NCBI GenBank assembly: GCA_022566775.1
Contig: JADFIJ010000007.1
Coordinates: forward strand, 1-34,104
Direction of reading: 5' to 3'
Source of the DNA: Pseudomonadota bacterium
GTDB lineage: Bacteria; Pseudomonadota; Gammaproteobacteria; Pseudomonadales; Pseudohongiellaceae
DNA length: 34,104 nt
A model generated the notes under the pieces. It was given only the letters and a program-made list of their open reading frames with translations. It had not been told where the DNA came from and did no database searches. Both the position numbers and the translations under genes were made by a program. Positions 10,371 through 20,857 of the stretch are shown piece after piece (position 1 is the stretch's first letter; every line of letters starts with the position of its first letter).

Positions 10371-11351
10371 ATGACAGTAACACTCGAAGATATCTCCCAG
10401 GCGGCTGCCCGCCTGCAAGGCGTGGCGATAAAAACGCCGCTGCTGCAATCCCATGTTCTTAACGAGCGCCTGGGGGCCGAAGTATTTCTCAAGCCTGAGT
10501 GTCTCCAACACATAGGCGCTTTCAAATTTCGCGGTGCCTACAATCGCATCTGTCAACTCAGCGACACGGAAAAATCCTTCGGCGTGGTGGCCTACTCGTC
10601 CGGCAACCATGCCCAGGGTGTCGCCTATGCGGCCAAATTGCTGGGGCTGCACGCGACTATCGTGATGCCGACAGACGCCCCGACGATTAAGATCGAAGGC
10701 ACGGAAAAACTGGGAGCAGTGATACGGTTTTACGATCGCCATAGCGAATCCCGAGAAGACATTGCCGCGGAAATTGCGGAAAGCACCGGGGCGATATTAA
10801 TTCCGGCTTTCGATGACGTGGATATTATCGCCGGTCAGGGCACGGCGGGTCTGGAGCTCATGCAGCAGCTCGCGGACAATGACAGGGTGCCGGATAGCGT
10901 ATTGAGCCCCTGTGGCGGTGGCGGTTTGTTAGCGGGTGTTTCTACAGCCGTTAAGGCCCTGCATCCCCAGACCAGGGTCTACGGCGTTGAACCAGAAAAT
11001 TTTGACGACCACCGGCGCTCGAAATTGGCCGGGAAGCGCGTCAGACTGGATGGCAGCAGCCCAACCTTGTGCGATGCGCTGATGGCCATGACGCCGGGTG
11101 AAATAACCTGGTCCATTAATAGCAGAACGGTGGATGATTTTCTCGTGGTTAGTGAAGATGAGGTGGCCTATGCGGTGAGCTATGCCTTTCGCCATCTGAA
11201 GCTGGTGGTGGAACCGGGCGGGGCGGCAGCGCTGGCGGCATTGCTAGGCAACAAGCTGGAAGTTGCCGGTGAAACCGTGGGCCTGGTCTTGTCCGGTGGC
11301 AATATGGACGCCCAGACCTTACACCATTGTCTGCAACATCATGCTAGCTAA
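10371..11351 (+). CDS. PLP-dependent threonine/serine dehydratase (threonine ammonia-lyase/serine racemase-like)
   Basis: PLP-lysine motif GAFKFRGAYN, YSSGNHAQGVAYAAKLLG, CGGGGLLAG glycine-rich loop. Confidence 0.9.
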   Translation: MTVTLEDISQAAARLQGVAIKTPLLQSHVLNERLGAEVFLKPECLQHIGAFKFRGAYNRICQLSDTEKSFGVVAYSSGNHAQGVAYAAKLLGLHATIVMPTDAPTIKIEGTEKLGAVIRFYDRHSESREDIAAEIAESTGAILIPAFDDVDIIAGQGTAGLELMQQLADNDRVPDSVLSPCGGGGLLAGVSTAVKALHPQTRVYGVEPENFDDHRRSKLAGKRVRLDGSSPTLCDALMAMTPGEITWSINSRTVDDFLVVSEDEVAYAVSYAFRHLKLVVEPGGAAALAALLGNKLEVAGETVGLVLSGGNMDAQTLHHCLQHHAS

Positions 11352-11458
11352 AAGCATGGGAAATGTATGCCATCGGTTCCAGGGCGTTGCTTTTGCCGGG
11401 AGGGTGTAGCCCGGTTCGGAGCAGATGGGGAGCTTAGGAATTTGGAGAAAAGATAGAA

Positions 11459-12442
11459 ATGGAGAACGCGTCGCTGTCTGACCCGGTTTATTATCAGGAT
11501 TTGGGTCATGGGATTACCTGCATCGATACCATGCTGCAGCGCCGGGGCCTGGCCGCTTGCTATCTTCTGGAACACCAGGGAATGGCAGGCTTTATCGACA
11601 CCGGCACCAACAACTCGGTGCCGATACTATTGGAGGTGCTGAGGCGCAAGGGCATAGCACCCGATGCCGTCGCCTATGTCATGCCAACCCATGTCCATCT
11701 CGATCATGCCGGTGGCGCCGGCGGCCTGATGCAGCAATTCCCCAATGCAAGCCTGATCGTCCATCCCCGCGGTGCCCGTCATATGATCGACCCGGCGAAA
11801 CTGGAAGCGGGCTCGCTCGCGGTCTATGGTGAAGAAGAATTTGGCAAGATGTTTGGTCGGCTCACTGCTGTCGATGCCGACCGTATCCAGATAGCGGAGG
11901 ATGGTTTCGAATTGGACTTTAATGGCAGAAGACTGGTCTTTCTCGATACCCCGGGCCACGCGCGACATCATTACGTGGTCTACGACGAATTCAGTCGTGG
12001 CTTGTTCACCGGTGATACTTTTGGCGCCAGCTACCCCGAATTAAACTACGGCCGAGCAAGGTTCGTTTTTCCGCCCACCACCCCCATACAATTCGATCCC
12101 TTGGCATGGCAATCCAGCCTCGAGCGCTTGATGACGCTGGACCCGCAGCGAGTATTTGTTACCCACTTCGGTATGCATGAAGAGATACCGGCGATGAAGG
12201 CCTTGTTGCTGCAGTCCATTCAGGACCACGCCGATACCGCCGAAGATCTTGCCCAGGTCCCGGATCGAAGTGAGCGCATCGCCCGATCGCTGTTGCAGGG
12301 AAGTATCGACTACCTGCTGGATGCCCAATGCGGCGTCGATGTAGACACTATTCGTTCACTCATCGGCCGCGATATGGAACTCAATGCCCAGGGCCTGGAT
12401 CACTGGTTGAGTACGCTGCAGGCCCATAGCTCCGGCCCATAG
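11459..12442 (+). CDS. MBL-fold metallo-hydrolase
   Basis: THVHLDHAGG Zn-binding motif, DTPGHARHHYVV, FTGDTFG, VTHFGMHE. Confidence 0.88.
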   Translation: MENASLSDPVYYQDLGHGITCIDTMLQRRGLAACYLLEHQGMAGFIDTGTNNSVPILLEVLRRKGIAPDAVAYVMPTHVHLDHAGGAGGLMQQFPNASLIVHPRGARHMIDPAKLEAGSLAVYGEEEFGKMFGRLTAVDADRIQIAEDGFELDFNGRRLVFLDTPGHARHHYVVYDEFSRGLFTGDTFGASYPELNYGRARFVFPPTTPIQFDPLAWQSSLERLMTLDPQRVFVTHFGMHEEIPAMKALLLQSIQDHADTAEDLAQVPDRSERIARSLLQGSIDYLLDAQCGVDVDTIRSLIGRDMELNAQGLDHWLSTLQAHSSGP

Positions 12443-12569
12443 GCGACGCAATACCGGGCTCTGCCGGGGCGACTCGTAGCTGAAAACATCGGTAAGAAAA
12501 CCGCCATTTACGGTCTGCCAATTGTTGCAGATATATTGCGCGGCCGCCTCAGCCGTCGCTGCCTCTCGA

Positions 12570-13043
12570 TTAGTTTTTATGCCGCGCACGCCTGGCGAGC
12601 CAGGAATCCACGCTGAATGGGCCGGCACCCGCCGCAAAGATCACCATGAAGGCCACGAAGTACAAACCCGCCAGTTCACCCCGATTCAGAGTCGGATACC
12701 AGGCCAGATGCGAGGTCAGATAAGCCATGGTCATTAACAACATCGTCATCAAGGCGGCGAGGTGAGTACGGAAACCGATAAAAACCAGGAAGCCTGCAAA
12801 AAACTCGATAATACCGGCGATAAACAGGGCATTGATGCCACCAGGAATGGGAAAAGAGAGAATTTCTCCAATATTTATGCTGGTCATGCCACCGCCGGTA
12901 AACGGCTGTGGATTCTCGCCAAAGAGCTTGGCATAGCCATGGGTCATAAACATGGAAGCCGTGAGAAGTCGAAAAATCGTCCAGGTAATATCCTGGGATT
13001 TTTCGCCAACGCTGCCGAGTAGTGAATTTAGCCTGATTAGCAT
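12570..13043 (-). CDS. DoxX family membrane protein
   Basis: Four TM segments, FMTHGYAKLFGENPQPFTGG and FAGFLVFIGFRTHLAALM typical of DoxX. ATG at 13043 preceded by ggaggaac RBS. Confidence 0.85.
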   Translation of the reverse strand: MLIRLNSLLGSVGEKSQDITWTIFRLLTASMFMTHGYAKLFGENPQPFTGGGMTSINIGEILSFPIPGGINALFIAGIIEFFAGFLVFIGFRTHLAALMTMLLMTMAYLTSHLAWYPTLNRGELAGLYFVAFMVIFAAGAGPFSVDSWLARRARHKN

Positions 13044-13169
13044 GCCGATAGTTCCTCCGTATTGGGCTGTTGCGTAGTTCGATTGCTGTAAGGTGTCGGC
13101 GTGTGAATCCGCAGGCGCCACACTCGACCCTGGCGATAGATTGAGCCTTGGCGTATAGATCCAGGCGGA

Positions 13170-13868
13170 TCAGGATTCCCCAGATTCCTCGGCAACCACC
13201 TGCATGATCCTTTCTCTGGTCGGTCGCGCCAGTTGGCGGCCATTGATGAACACCGCCGGTGTGCTGCGAACGCCCGAGGCGTTGCCACTGCGCTGGTCGT
13301 TACGGATCTTCTGGATGACCTCGTCGGATTCGATGTCGGCGCGCAACTGGTCGAGATCCAGGTCTAACGCCAGCGCATAGCTATCGAATTCTGATTCCGC
13401 ATCGGTTAATCCGGACCAGATGGTCTGGTTAGCGAACAGGTAATCGTGCATTTCCCAGAAGCGGCCCTGCTTACCCGCCGCTTCCGCATAGAGCGAGGCA
13501 GTCCAGGAGTGGGGATGGGACGCGGTCAGGGGGAAATGCCGAAACACCAGGTGTGCCCGGTCCCGAATCCTCGGCCAGAGGCGGGTCATGGTGTCATGTT
13601 CGGTGGCACAGGCTGGGCACTGGAAATCGGCGTAGACGGTGATACTAACGGGTGTCTCCGCGCTACCGCGGACATGGTCGCCGGCAACGATTTCGATGGT
13701 GGAATAGGTAGGATCCTGGCTGAAGAATGTATACAGCACGAACAGCAACAGCACCGGAGCGACCACGAAACTGCCCACCTTGACCATCAGTTTCCGGGTT
13801 TGTTCTCGCTGTTTCGCTGCTTGCTGCTTCTGTTCTTTTATCTTGCGTTGCTGATCTCGTTTACCCAT
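13170..13868 (-). CDS. Membrane-anchored DsbA-like thioredoxin-domain protein
   Basis: N-terminal basic helix, TM segment (VGSFVVAPVLLLFVLYTFF), FQCPACATEHD CXXC active site, VRSTPAVFINGRQL. Confidence 0.87.
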   Translation of the reverse strand: MGKRDQQRKIKEQKQQAAKQREQTRKLMVKVGSFVVAPVLLLFVLYTFFSQDPTYSTIEIVAGDHVRGSAETPVSITVYADFQCPACATEHDTMTRLWPRIRDRAHLVFRHFPLTASHPHSWTASLYAEAAGKQGRFWEMHDYLFANQTIWSGLTDAESEFDSYALALDLDLDQLRADIESDEVIQKIRNDQRSGNASGVRSTPAVFINGRQLARPTRERIMQVVAEESGES

Positions 13869-14090
13869 CTCTAGTCGGACACCTGAGGTTATTTTATTGG
13901 AAGATGCCAGAGCTGCGCTGGCTTCGAAACCTGGATTACGCGGCTATGTACTATAACCAGAAATGTCGATGAGGCAAAGCCACCACCGTCATCGGCTCAT
14001 CTCAGATTAATGTCGCCAATGGGACTGGCTAAGACGCAGTCATCGAGGCAGGGCTCGATGGGGGACGCTGGCGCTAAAAAAAGAACCGCC

Positions 14091-14432
14091 CTAGTACCAT
14101 AAAACCAGGGCATAGCCGACTTTGCAACCGATGTGTACAGCCTGATCTTGATGCATGCCGATCCAGCCCTCACACTTGGCAAAGTCCGTAATCCAATGCA
14201 GGACGACCTCTAACAGCGCCAGCCACAGGCTGTTGGTGACCAGAAAGACGATACCGCCGTGCACCATGGCGTGTGCGGTGAGCCAGTAATACCAAACTGG
14301 GAACAGGCTCGCCTCTTTATCATGAATCTTGTCATTGCGATTCTTGCCGTAGCCCATAGCTTCGGGTTGCAACACGAAGTCAGCCAGAGCATGGCCAAAG
14401 ATCAGCATGAAAAGGGTTTCAATAAATGGCAT
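14091..14432 (-). CDS. DUF3307-like small membrane protein
   Basis: LIFGHALADFVLQPEAMGYGKN and LHWITDFAKCEGWIG; multiple hydrophobic segments. Confidence 0.65.
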   Translation of the reverse strand: MPFIETLFMLIFGHALADFVLQPEAMGYGKNRNDKIHDKEASLFPVWYYWLTAHAMVHGGIVFLVTNSLWLALLEVVLHWITDFAKCEGWIGMHQDQAVHIGCKVGYALVLWY

Positions 14433-15003
14433 GTCCGGGTCCCCAGCTAAGGTGGATCTTCCTTGTCAGAATTGGCGCGGCACCGCGAATATTTTCCGAG
14501 CCTGCTTCTGCAGGGGGAATAACAGCACGATTTACGCTACTCCACAATAATACGTATTAAACAGGCCAGGGGATCGCTCGCCGAGACGAAGTTGCGAGAG
14601 AGATCACACATATTTGCAACTTTATCCAAAGCTTTGACCGATATTGGTAAAATCCTGGTTTAACTTGTTGAAAAATCTACGGAATATAAAAAAACCCACA
14701 CTATGAAAATGCTGGAATTGAGTCGAAATTGGGCTAGATTTGAACAAATTTGACACAATATATCCCTGCCAGGCTAACCACCAGGGACTTCCAATTTTCA
14801 CCTCGGTCCCGGCAGTAGAACCGGCCAGCCGGTACCGTGCCGGCCCAGAGGCCGCTGTTGGTACCGTGTTCGAGAATCCAGATAAGTTCCACAGACCGTG
14901 CATAACACCTATTTTATGGTATGCCCTTGTACGTCATGGACTGACATTTCACATGTCGGTACAGGTTAGGTGTGAGTTCAACCAGGGCCATGTTTGCACC
15001 GGC

Positions 15004-15885
15004 TCATTGTGTCAAAAACAGGGCAGGATCGACTCGAGTGTTATTGAGATTCACACTCCAGTGCAGATGAGGTCCGGTTACTCTCCCGGTTTGGCCGACA
15101 CGGCCGATCTGGTCGCCGGTACGAATAACGGTACCGGGCTCCACATCGATCGTGTTCATATGGCAGTAGAGGCTGATCAGGCCATGACCATGGTCGATGA
15201 TGATGGTGTTGCCGTTGAAGAAATAGTTACCGGTGGTGAGAATAATACCCGGCGCGGGCGCGTAGATGGCTGTGCCTTCATCGGCGGCGATATCCATGCC
15301 GGAATGGGGATTGCGAGGCTGCTCGTTAAAAAAGCGCTTAAGGCCGAACGAACTGCTGCGGATGCCAGCCACCGGCGCCTGCATGCTGAAAACGGGTGTC
15401 AGAGAATCGTCCCAGCTGGAGAACGCCCTGGTCATCTCGGCACTCTCGCGATTTATTCGTACCATATCTTCAGCGTTAGGATTTACCTGGCGAGTATTGC
15501 TAATAGTAAGGTGTTGTTCAACATACTCCTTGAATTCGATGGAGAATTGCAGTGACTCACTACGCCCGTCTGCGAAACTGAGATCAAATTGCTGGGAACC
15601 GATCTCGGCATTCAAGGGAATGCCGATGATGGCATATTGTTCACCATTGTAATTCGCCAGAGTAATGCGTTGATTCTTATAGCGGCCGGACAGCGCCCCG
15701 GCGCGGGTGGGAATGACGGCGATGCCGCCTGGAACCAGGGAAGATTTGGGCAGTGTCGTGACGGCAACATCCGCCAGTATGTATGCAGAATTTACGAGCA
15801 ATAAGAGGCTTAGGCAAATTGGAATCAGATGACCTATAACTAGTCTTTGCCTAAATATAAGCCGGTGTATGCTCTTATTTCTCAT
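15004..15885 (-). CDS. M23 (LytM-type) peptidase/cell-wall endopeptidase, exported
   Basis: NPHSGMDIAADEGTAIYAPAPGIILTTGNYFFNGNTIIIDHGHGLISLYCHM and GPHLHWSVNL: complete HxxxD/HxH peptidase motifs. Signal peptide at N-terminus. Confidence 0.92.
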   Translation of the reverse strand: MRNKSIHRLIFRQRLVIGHLIPICLSLLLLVNSAYILADVAVTTLPKSSLVPGGIAVIPTRAGALSGRYKNQRITLANYNGEQYAIIGIPLNAEIGSQQFDLSFADGRSESLQFSIEFKEYVEQHLTISNTRQVNPNAEDMVRINRESAEMTRAFSSWDDSLTPVFSMQAPVAGIRSSSFGLKRFFNEQPRNPHSGMDIAADEGTAIYAPAPGIILTTGNYFFNGNTIIIDHGHGLISLYCHMNTIDVEPGTVIRTGDQIGRVGQTGRVTGPHLHWSVNLNNTRVDPALFLTQ

Positions 15886-17260
15886 CGTTTTCCACTGACT
15901 CCACCACGGAAATTATCTGTCCCCGGTTCACTCTGGATAAAATCGTACTGCCTATCTCAACATCGTCGCTGCGGCGGATTACTTTCGCGGAGTCGTCAAA
16001 GGTAATGCTGTATCCCCGGCCCAAGGTGCCGAGGGGGCTCACCGTGTTGAGAGAACGACTCAATTCCCCCAGTTTTGCAACACGAGTTTTAATCAGAGCA
16101 GTCGCCGCCTGCCTCAGGCTCTTCATCACATTGTCCATCTGAATTTTCAGTTGCTGCAGTCGCTGTGCCGGCGAATGTGCTAATAGTGATCTGGCCAGTT
16201 CGTTTAGATCACTTCTCTGTCTGCTGAGGCCGTGTGTTATCGCCAGCCGCAGACGGTTTTCGAGTCTATCCAGGTTCTGTGCCTGTTCCTGCAGGCGACG
16301 GTCTGGATGTTTTAACTGTTTAATCAACCATGCCAGAACCTGCTGCGCCTGGCGGAGGGTCTGTCCGATGGCGCTGCGAAACTGTAACTGATAAGCCGTA
16401 AGTAACTGAAAGTAATCCTCCTGGTCCGGGCTCATGAGCTCGGCGGCGGAAGAAGGGGTCGGTGCCCGCAGATCGGCGACGAAGTCGGCGATGGTGAAGT
16501 CGATCTCGTGGCCAACGGCGCTGGTTATCGGCAGTTCGCTAGCATAAATTGCCCGCGCAACCCGCTCCTCGTTGAATGCCTGCAGATCTTCCAGGGAGCC
16601 ACCGCCGCGACTGACGATGAGTGCCTGCAGGTCGAGTTTATGTCGGACTCGATTGGCAGATTCGATGGCGCTAACGATTTGCTCCACGGCATCGCCGCCC
16701 TGCACGGCGACGGGAAACAGGGTGATGCGGATGGCTGGAAACCGCCGTCTGAACACACTCAGAATATCCTGTAGCGCCGCCCCCGTCGGTGAAGTGACGA
16801 CACCGATGTGGTCATAGTGGGAAAGCACTTGCTGTTTATTTTCCTGATCGAACAGGCCCTCGGCCTGTAGCCTGGCTTTCAGTTCTTCGAATGCCCGCCG
16901 CAGGGCACCATCTCCCACTTCCTCCATGGAGTCGGCGATCAACTGGTAGTCGCCCCGTCCTTCATAAATGCTCAAGCGTCCCCTGACGATGATCTGATTG
17001 CCGTTTGCCGGTTTGAAGCGAACGCTCCTATTGTTCCCGCGAAACATGGCGCAGCGAATCTGGGCTGACTTGTCTTTTAAGGTTAGGTACCAATGGCCGG
17101 AGGCCGGCATCGCCAGGTTGGAAATTTCGCCTTCGACGATGACCGCCGGGAAATTGGATTCCAGTATCGAGCGCGCCATTCGATTGAGGCTGCTGACCGT
17201 GAGGAGTTTTGCGGGCGCATCGGCATCGGTGGTGGAGGCTGGGAATTCGCTCTGTCGCAT
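15875..17260 (-). CDS. xseA: Exodeoxyribonuclease VII large subunit
   Basis: OB-fold [86 protein letters not shown]-type motif. Overlaps the M23 gene by 11 nt. Confidence 0.96.
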   Translation of the reverse strand: [461 protein letters not shown]

Positions 17261-17321
17261 ATAAGCAGTCTAACCTAGAAGGCTGTCGAAAATCTCTCAG
17301 GGAGTCCTGAAGCAGCCAGTT

Positions 17322-18557
17322 TCAAGGCACACTGTGCCGGCGGTCGCCGCGGGACAGTATTGCGGTAGCGGTGACGTTGGCAGTGACGTTGGCTGCGGTG
17401 ATAAACATATCGACGATGAGATCGATGGCAATCAGGATGCCGATGCCGGCAACCGGCAGACCGAGGGAGGTGTATACCGGCGCCATGATTAACAGCCCGC
17501 CGCTGGGTATTCCCGGTGAATAAAAGCTGAACAGTCCGATCGCCAGGGCGATTACCACCATCGCCGGAAATCCCAGCTCGATGCCATAAAGACTGGCGAT
17601 GAAATAAGTTCCGGCGATGCGCCCAACCGGAGAGGCAAATTTAAACAGTGTGACTGCGACAGGCAGAACCACCCCGGATGTTTTACTGGAGATGCCAAGT
17701 TTCTCGGTTGCGGCTATTGTTGCCGGCAAGGTGGCGAGAGAAGAACGGGTGCTGAATCCAATTACCTGAACCGGTGCCACGGTGCGGGCAAACTGTAACA
17801 GTGGCAGTCTGCCAACCACTGTTGCCAGCGGGTAGAGCAGCAGGGTCATGCCGACGATGAGGCCACAGGCAATCACGATAAATGAGCCCAGCGCCGTGAT
17901 CGCAGCCACGCCCAGGGTCGCCGCCAGGGGAAATACCAGGGCGAAGATACCGATAGGCGCCAGCGCCATTATCCAGCCGATGAGGACAAACATCGCGTCC
18001 TTGATGGCGGCAAAAAACTTAACGATCAGCGTCCGATGGCTTTCGGATATGTAGAGCAGGGCAGTAGCGAACAGCGCTGTGAAAATCATCAAGGGCAGGA
18101 TAGAGCCATCCGCGGCGGCGCGAAACGGATTGGCAGGAATAAGGTTGACCAGCCAGTCTCGGAACGGCGGCAGGTCGGTAGCGGTCGCCACCGCCACGTC
18201 GGTACTGGCTAACAGGGCCCGGCTGGCGTCGGCATCAATATTAAGCAGAGCAATCAGCGGGGGCGCAAAGATAAGCGTGTAGCTGCTGGTCGCGATGATC
18301 ATCAGCACAAACAGCGTTAGGGTCTTGCCGCCCAAGCTGGCGGCGATATCGGCGCTGTCCTGTCCCGCTATGGCGGTGACCAGTAAGCCCATGAGCAGGG
18401 GAATTACGGTCATGCGGATAGCGTTTACCCACAGCGTACCGATGGGCTCGATCCATGTCGGCAGCGAGGGAAAGAAGGGGTCCTGCACCAGGGAGAATCC
18501 CACGCCGGCCGCCAGACCCAGCCCCAGAGAGATTAATATGCGAGTAGAAAGGTTCAT
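17322..18557 (-). CDS. Dicarboxylate/amino acid:cation symporter (DAACS family)
   Basis: TLWVNAIRMTVIPLLMGLLVTAIAG, AFSTRSSLATLPATI-like motif (GFSTRSSLATLPATIAATEKLGI), IALDLIVDM-like C-terminus. ATG at 18557 preferred. Confidence 0.9.
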   Translation of the reverse strand: MNLSTRILISLGLGLAAGVGFSLVQDPFFPSLPTWIEPIGTLWVNAIRMTVIPLLMGLLVTAIAGQDSADIAASLGGKTLTLFVLMIIATSSYTLIFAPPLIALLNIDADASRALLASTDVAVATATDLPPFRDWLVNLIPANPFRAAADGSILPLMIFTALFATALLYISESHRTLIVKFFAAIKDAMFVLIGWIMALAPIGIFALVFPLAATLGVAAITALGSFIVIACGLIVGMTLLLYPLATVVGRLPLLQFARTVAPVQVIGFSTRSSLATLPATIAATEKLGISSKTSGVVLPVAVTLFKFASPVGRIAGTYFIASLYGIELGFPAMVVIALAIGLFSFYSPGIPSGGLLIMAPVYTSLGLPVAGIGILIAIDLIVDMFITAANVTANVTATAILSRGDRRHSVP

Positions 18558-18711
18558 GATTCTTGTTCTGTGGTTACGGCCTGTGAATTCAGAGGTGCCT
18601 TGCATAGACAAGGCCAGCTTTTTTTGCTTAGCTGGGACAATACTACCTCGATTCTCGCCAGGAAATCCCACCGGGTATGGCGAGATCTCAACGTAATGCC
18701 AGGAAGTAAAA

Positions 18712-20772
18712 ATGAGAACAAGCTTGGTCAACCGGCTCCTGTTCGCGGCCTTGGTCTATCACTTGGGATTTAGCGCCCAACTGCTCGTCGCCCAGCAGGG
18801 TGCGCCCAACGGTGAATGGCCGAGTTACGGCGGTGACCTGGGTCACACGCGGTACTCGGCGTTGTCCCAGATCAACGCGCAGAATTTCTCGGAGTTGGAA
18901 CTGGCCTGGAGTTTCAAGACCGACAATCTCGGTCCGCGGCCGGAATACCGCTATCAGGCCACACCGCTGGTCATCGATGGTGTCATGTACACCACCGGGG
19001 GTTCCCGCCGCGCCGTAGTGGCGCTGGATGCCCGTACCGGCGAGATGCTGTGGATGTATAGTCTCGACGAGGGCGAACGTGGCGGGGCGGCACCCAGGCA
19101 ATTATCCGGCCGCGGTCTGGCATTCTGGCAGGAGGGCGAAGACAAGCGGGTATTATTTGTGACACCTGGCTACCGCCTGATAGCACTGGATGCAGGCAGC
19201 GGTCGCCCGGTGCCGGAATTCGGTGACAACGGCATCGTCGATCTGAAACAGAATGCCGATCAGCAGATCGACCTGGTGACGGGTGAGATAGGTCTGCACG
19301 CGACACCCATCGTCGCCAAGGATGTGGTGATCGTCGGCGCCGCTCATCGTACCGGCGGCAATCCCCGTAGCCGGGAAAATGTAAAGGGCTTCGTCAGGGG
19401 CTTCGACGTTCGCAGTGGTGAGCGCCTGTGGATTTTCCACACCATCCCCCTGCCGGGGGAGTATGGCTATGAATCCTGGTTAGACGGGTCCGCGGAATAC
19501 ACCGGCAACACCGGCGTGTGGGCACAAATTTCCGTAGATGAGGAATTGGAAATCGTGTATTTGCCGGTAGAGGAATCCACCGGCGATTACTATGGCGCCT
19601 ATCGGCCTGGCGATAACCTGTTTGGTGAAACCCTGCTGGCGGTAGATCTCCATAGCGGCGAGCGCAAGTGGCACTACCAACTGGTGCACCACGGGATCTG
19701 GGATCACGATATCCCCGCCGCGCCCATACTGCTGGATATCAATGTGGACGGCCGCCAGATCAAGGCCGTGGCCCAGCCGACGAAGCAGGCGTTCCTGTAT
19801 GTGTTCGACAGAGTCACCGGCGAGCCGGTGTGGCCAATCGAAGAGCGTGCCGTGGAGGCGGGAGACGTGCCGGGAGAATGGTATTCACCCACCCAGCCCT
19901 TTCCCACCAAACCGCCGGCCTATGACCGCCAGGGAGTGACCGAAGACGATTTGATCGACTTCAGCCCCGAACTGCGGCAACAGGCGCTGGAAATAGCGAG
20001 CTGGTACAAGCTGGGACCCATTTTTACGCCACCGGTGGTCAGCAATATCGACGGGCCGCTGGGCATCTTGATGGCGCCGGCAACCGGTGGGGGTACGAAT
20101 TGGCCCGGCGGCTCCTACGATCCGGAAACCAATATTCTGTACGTTTCGTCCAGTAGCTCGGTTGTGGGCCTGGCCGTGGTGCCACCCTATCCCGGCCAAT
20201 CGGATATGGCTTATATCCAAGGTAACGCCGCCACCGGCCCACGCACTTCCGGCGGTGCCGGCTCTGCGGCCGGCGGTGGCCGCACCGAATTTCAAGTCGC
20301 TGCGCGAGAACAACCGGTTTCAAGTCGCGGCAGGCCGCCGATTGGTTTGCTGGTACAGCGCCTGCCGCTATTAAAACCACCTTATGGCGTGATAGCCGCT
20401 ATCGATATGAACAGGGGCGAAATATTGTGGACGATTCCCCACGGTGAAACCCCGGACAACGTACGCAATCATCCCCTGCTGCGAAATCTCGATATTCCCA
20501 GAACCGGGCAGAGTGGTTCGGTGGGGACACTGGTGACCAGTACGCTGTTGATTGCAGGCGAACCCCAGTTCACCACGGACGGCTCGGGCGTGCGCGGCGC
20601 CTGGTTGCGTGCCTATGACAAGGCGACTGGCGTCGAGGTCGGCGCGGTGCATCTACCCGCACCGCAAACCGGCTCCCCCATGACCTATATGCTCGATGAT
20701 GAGCAGTACCTGGTGCTGGCGGTCAGCGGCAGCGGCTACTCCGGTGAACTCCGCGCTTACAAATTACCGTAA
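18712..20772 (+). CDS. PQQ-dependent (quinoprotein) dehydrogenase, membrane-GDH-like catalytic domain, exported
   Basis: N-terminal signal, NGEWPSYGGDLGHTRYSALSQI, repeated propeller motifs ([15 protein letters not shown]), LVHHGIWDHDIPAAPIL typical of the quinoprotein glucose dehydrogenase family. Confidence 0.9.
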   Translation: MRTSLVNRLLFAALVYHLGFSAQLLVAQQGAPNGEWPSYGGDLGHTRYSALSQINAQNFSELELAWSFKTDNLGPRPEYRYQATPLVIDGVMYTTGGSRRAVVALDARTGEMLWMYSLDEGERGGAAPRQLSGRGLAFWQEGEDKRVLFVTPGYRLIALDAGSGRPVPEFGDNGIVDLKQNADQQIDLVTGEIGLHATPIVAKDVVIVGAAHRTGGNPRSRENVKGFVRGFDVRSGERLWIFHTIPLPGEYGYESWLDGSAEYTGNTGVWAQISVDEELEIVYLPVEESTGDYYGAYRPGDNLFGETLLAVDLHSGERKWHYQLVHHGIWDHDIPAAPILLDINVDGRQIKAVAQPTKQAFLYVFDRVTGEPVWPIEERAVEAGDVPGEWYSPTQPFPTKPPAYDRQGVTEDDLIDFSPELRQQALEIASWYKLGPIFTPPVVSNIDGPLGILMAPATGGGTNWPGGSYDPETNILYVSSSSSVVGLAVVPPYPGQSDMAYIQGNAATGPRTSGGAGSAAGGGRTEFQVAAREQPVSSRGRPPIGLLVQRLPLLKPPYGVIAAIDMNRGEILWTIPHGETPDNVRNHPLLRNLDIPRTGQSGSVGTLVTSTLLIAGEPQFTTDGSGVRGAWLRAYDKATGVEVGAVHLPAPQTGSPMTYMLDDEQYLVLAVSGSGYSGELRAYKLP

Positions 20773-20857
20773 AGTAATGTCACACGGGCACTATGGTCCA
20801 AGTACACTGAACTCACAAAGCGATGTGATGGTATATCCTTCTGCATCAGCAATAAAA

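Noticed and set aside
9789-10742. 317-aa minus-strand ORF across der and the dehydratase gene
   Set aside because: Antisense to two well-supported genes; no family motif.
12356-12637. 93-aa minus-strand ORF between the MBL and DoxX genes
   Set aside because: Overlaps both genes and has no recognised motif; not supportable as a gene or pseudogene.
13960-14085. Possible c-di-GMP (GEMM-like) riboswitch because of gaggcaaagccacc
   Set aside because: Only the short GCAAAGCC string matches; the second conserved half and the orientation to a gene do not fit.
14790-14900. Possible tRNA remnant (gtgttcgagaatccag T-arm-like)
   Set aside because: No acceptor, D-arm or anticodon arm could be folded around it.
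14740-15555. 271-aa plus-strand ORF
   Set aside because: Lies mostly antisense to the convincing M23 peptidase gene and lacks recognisable domains; likely a shadow ORF.
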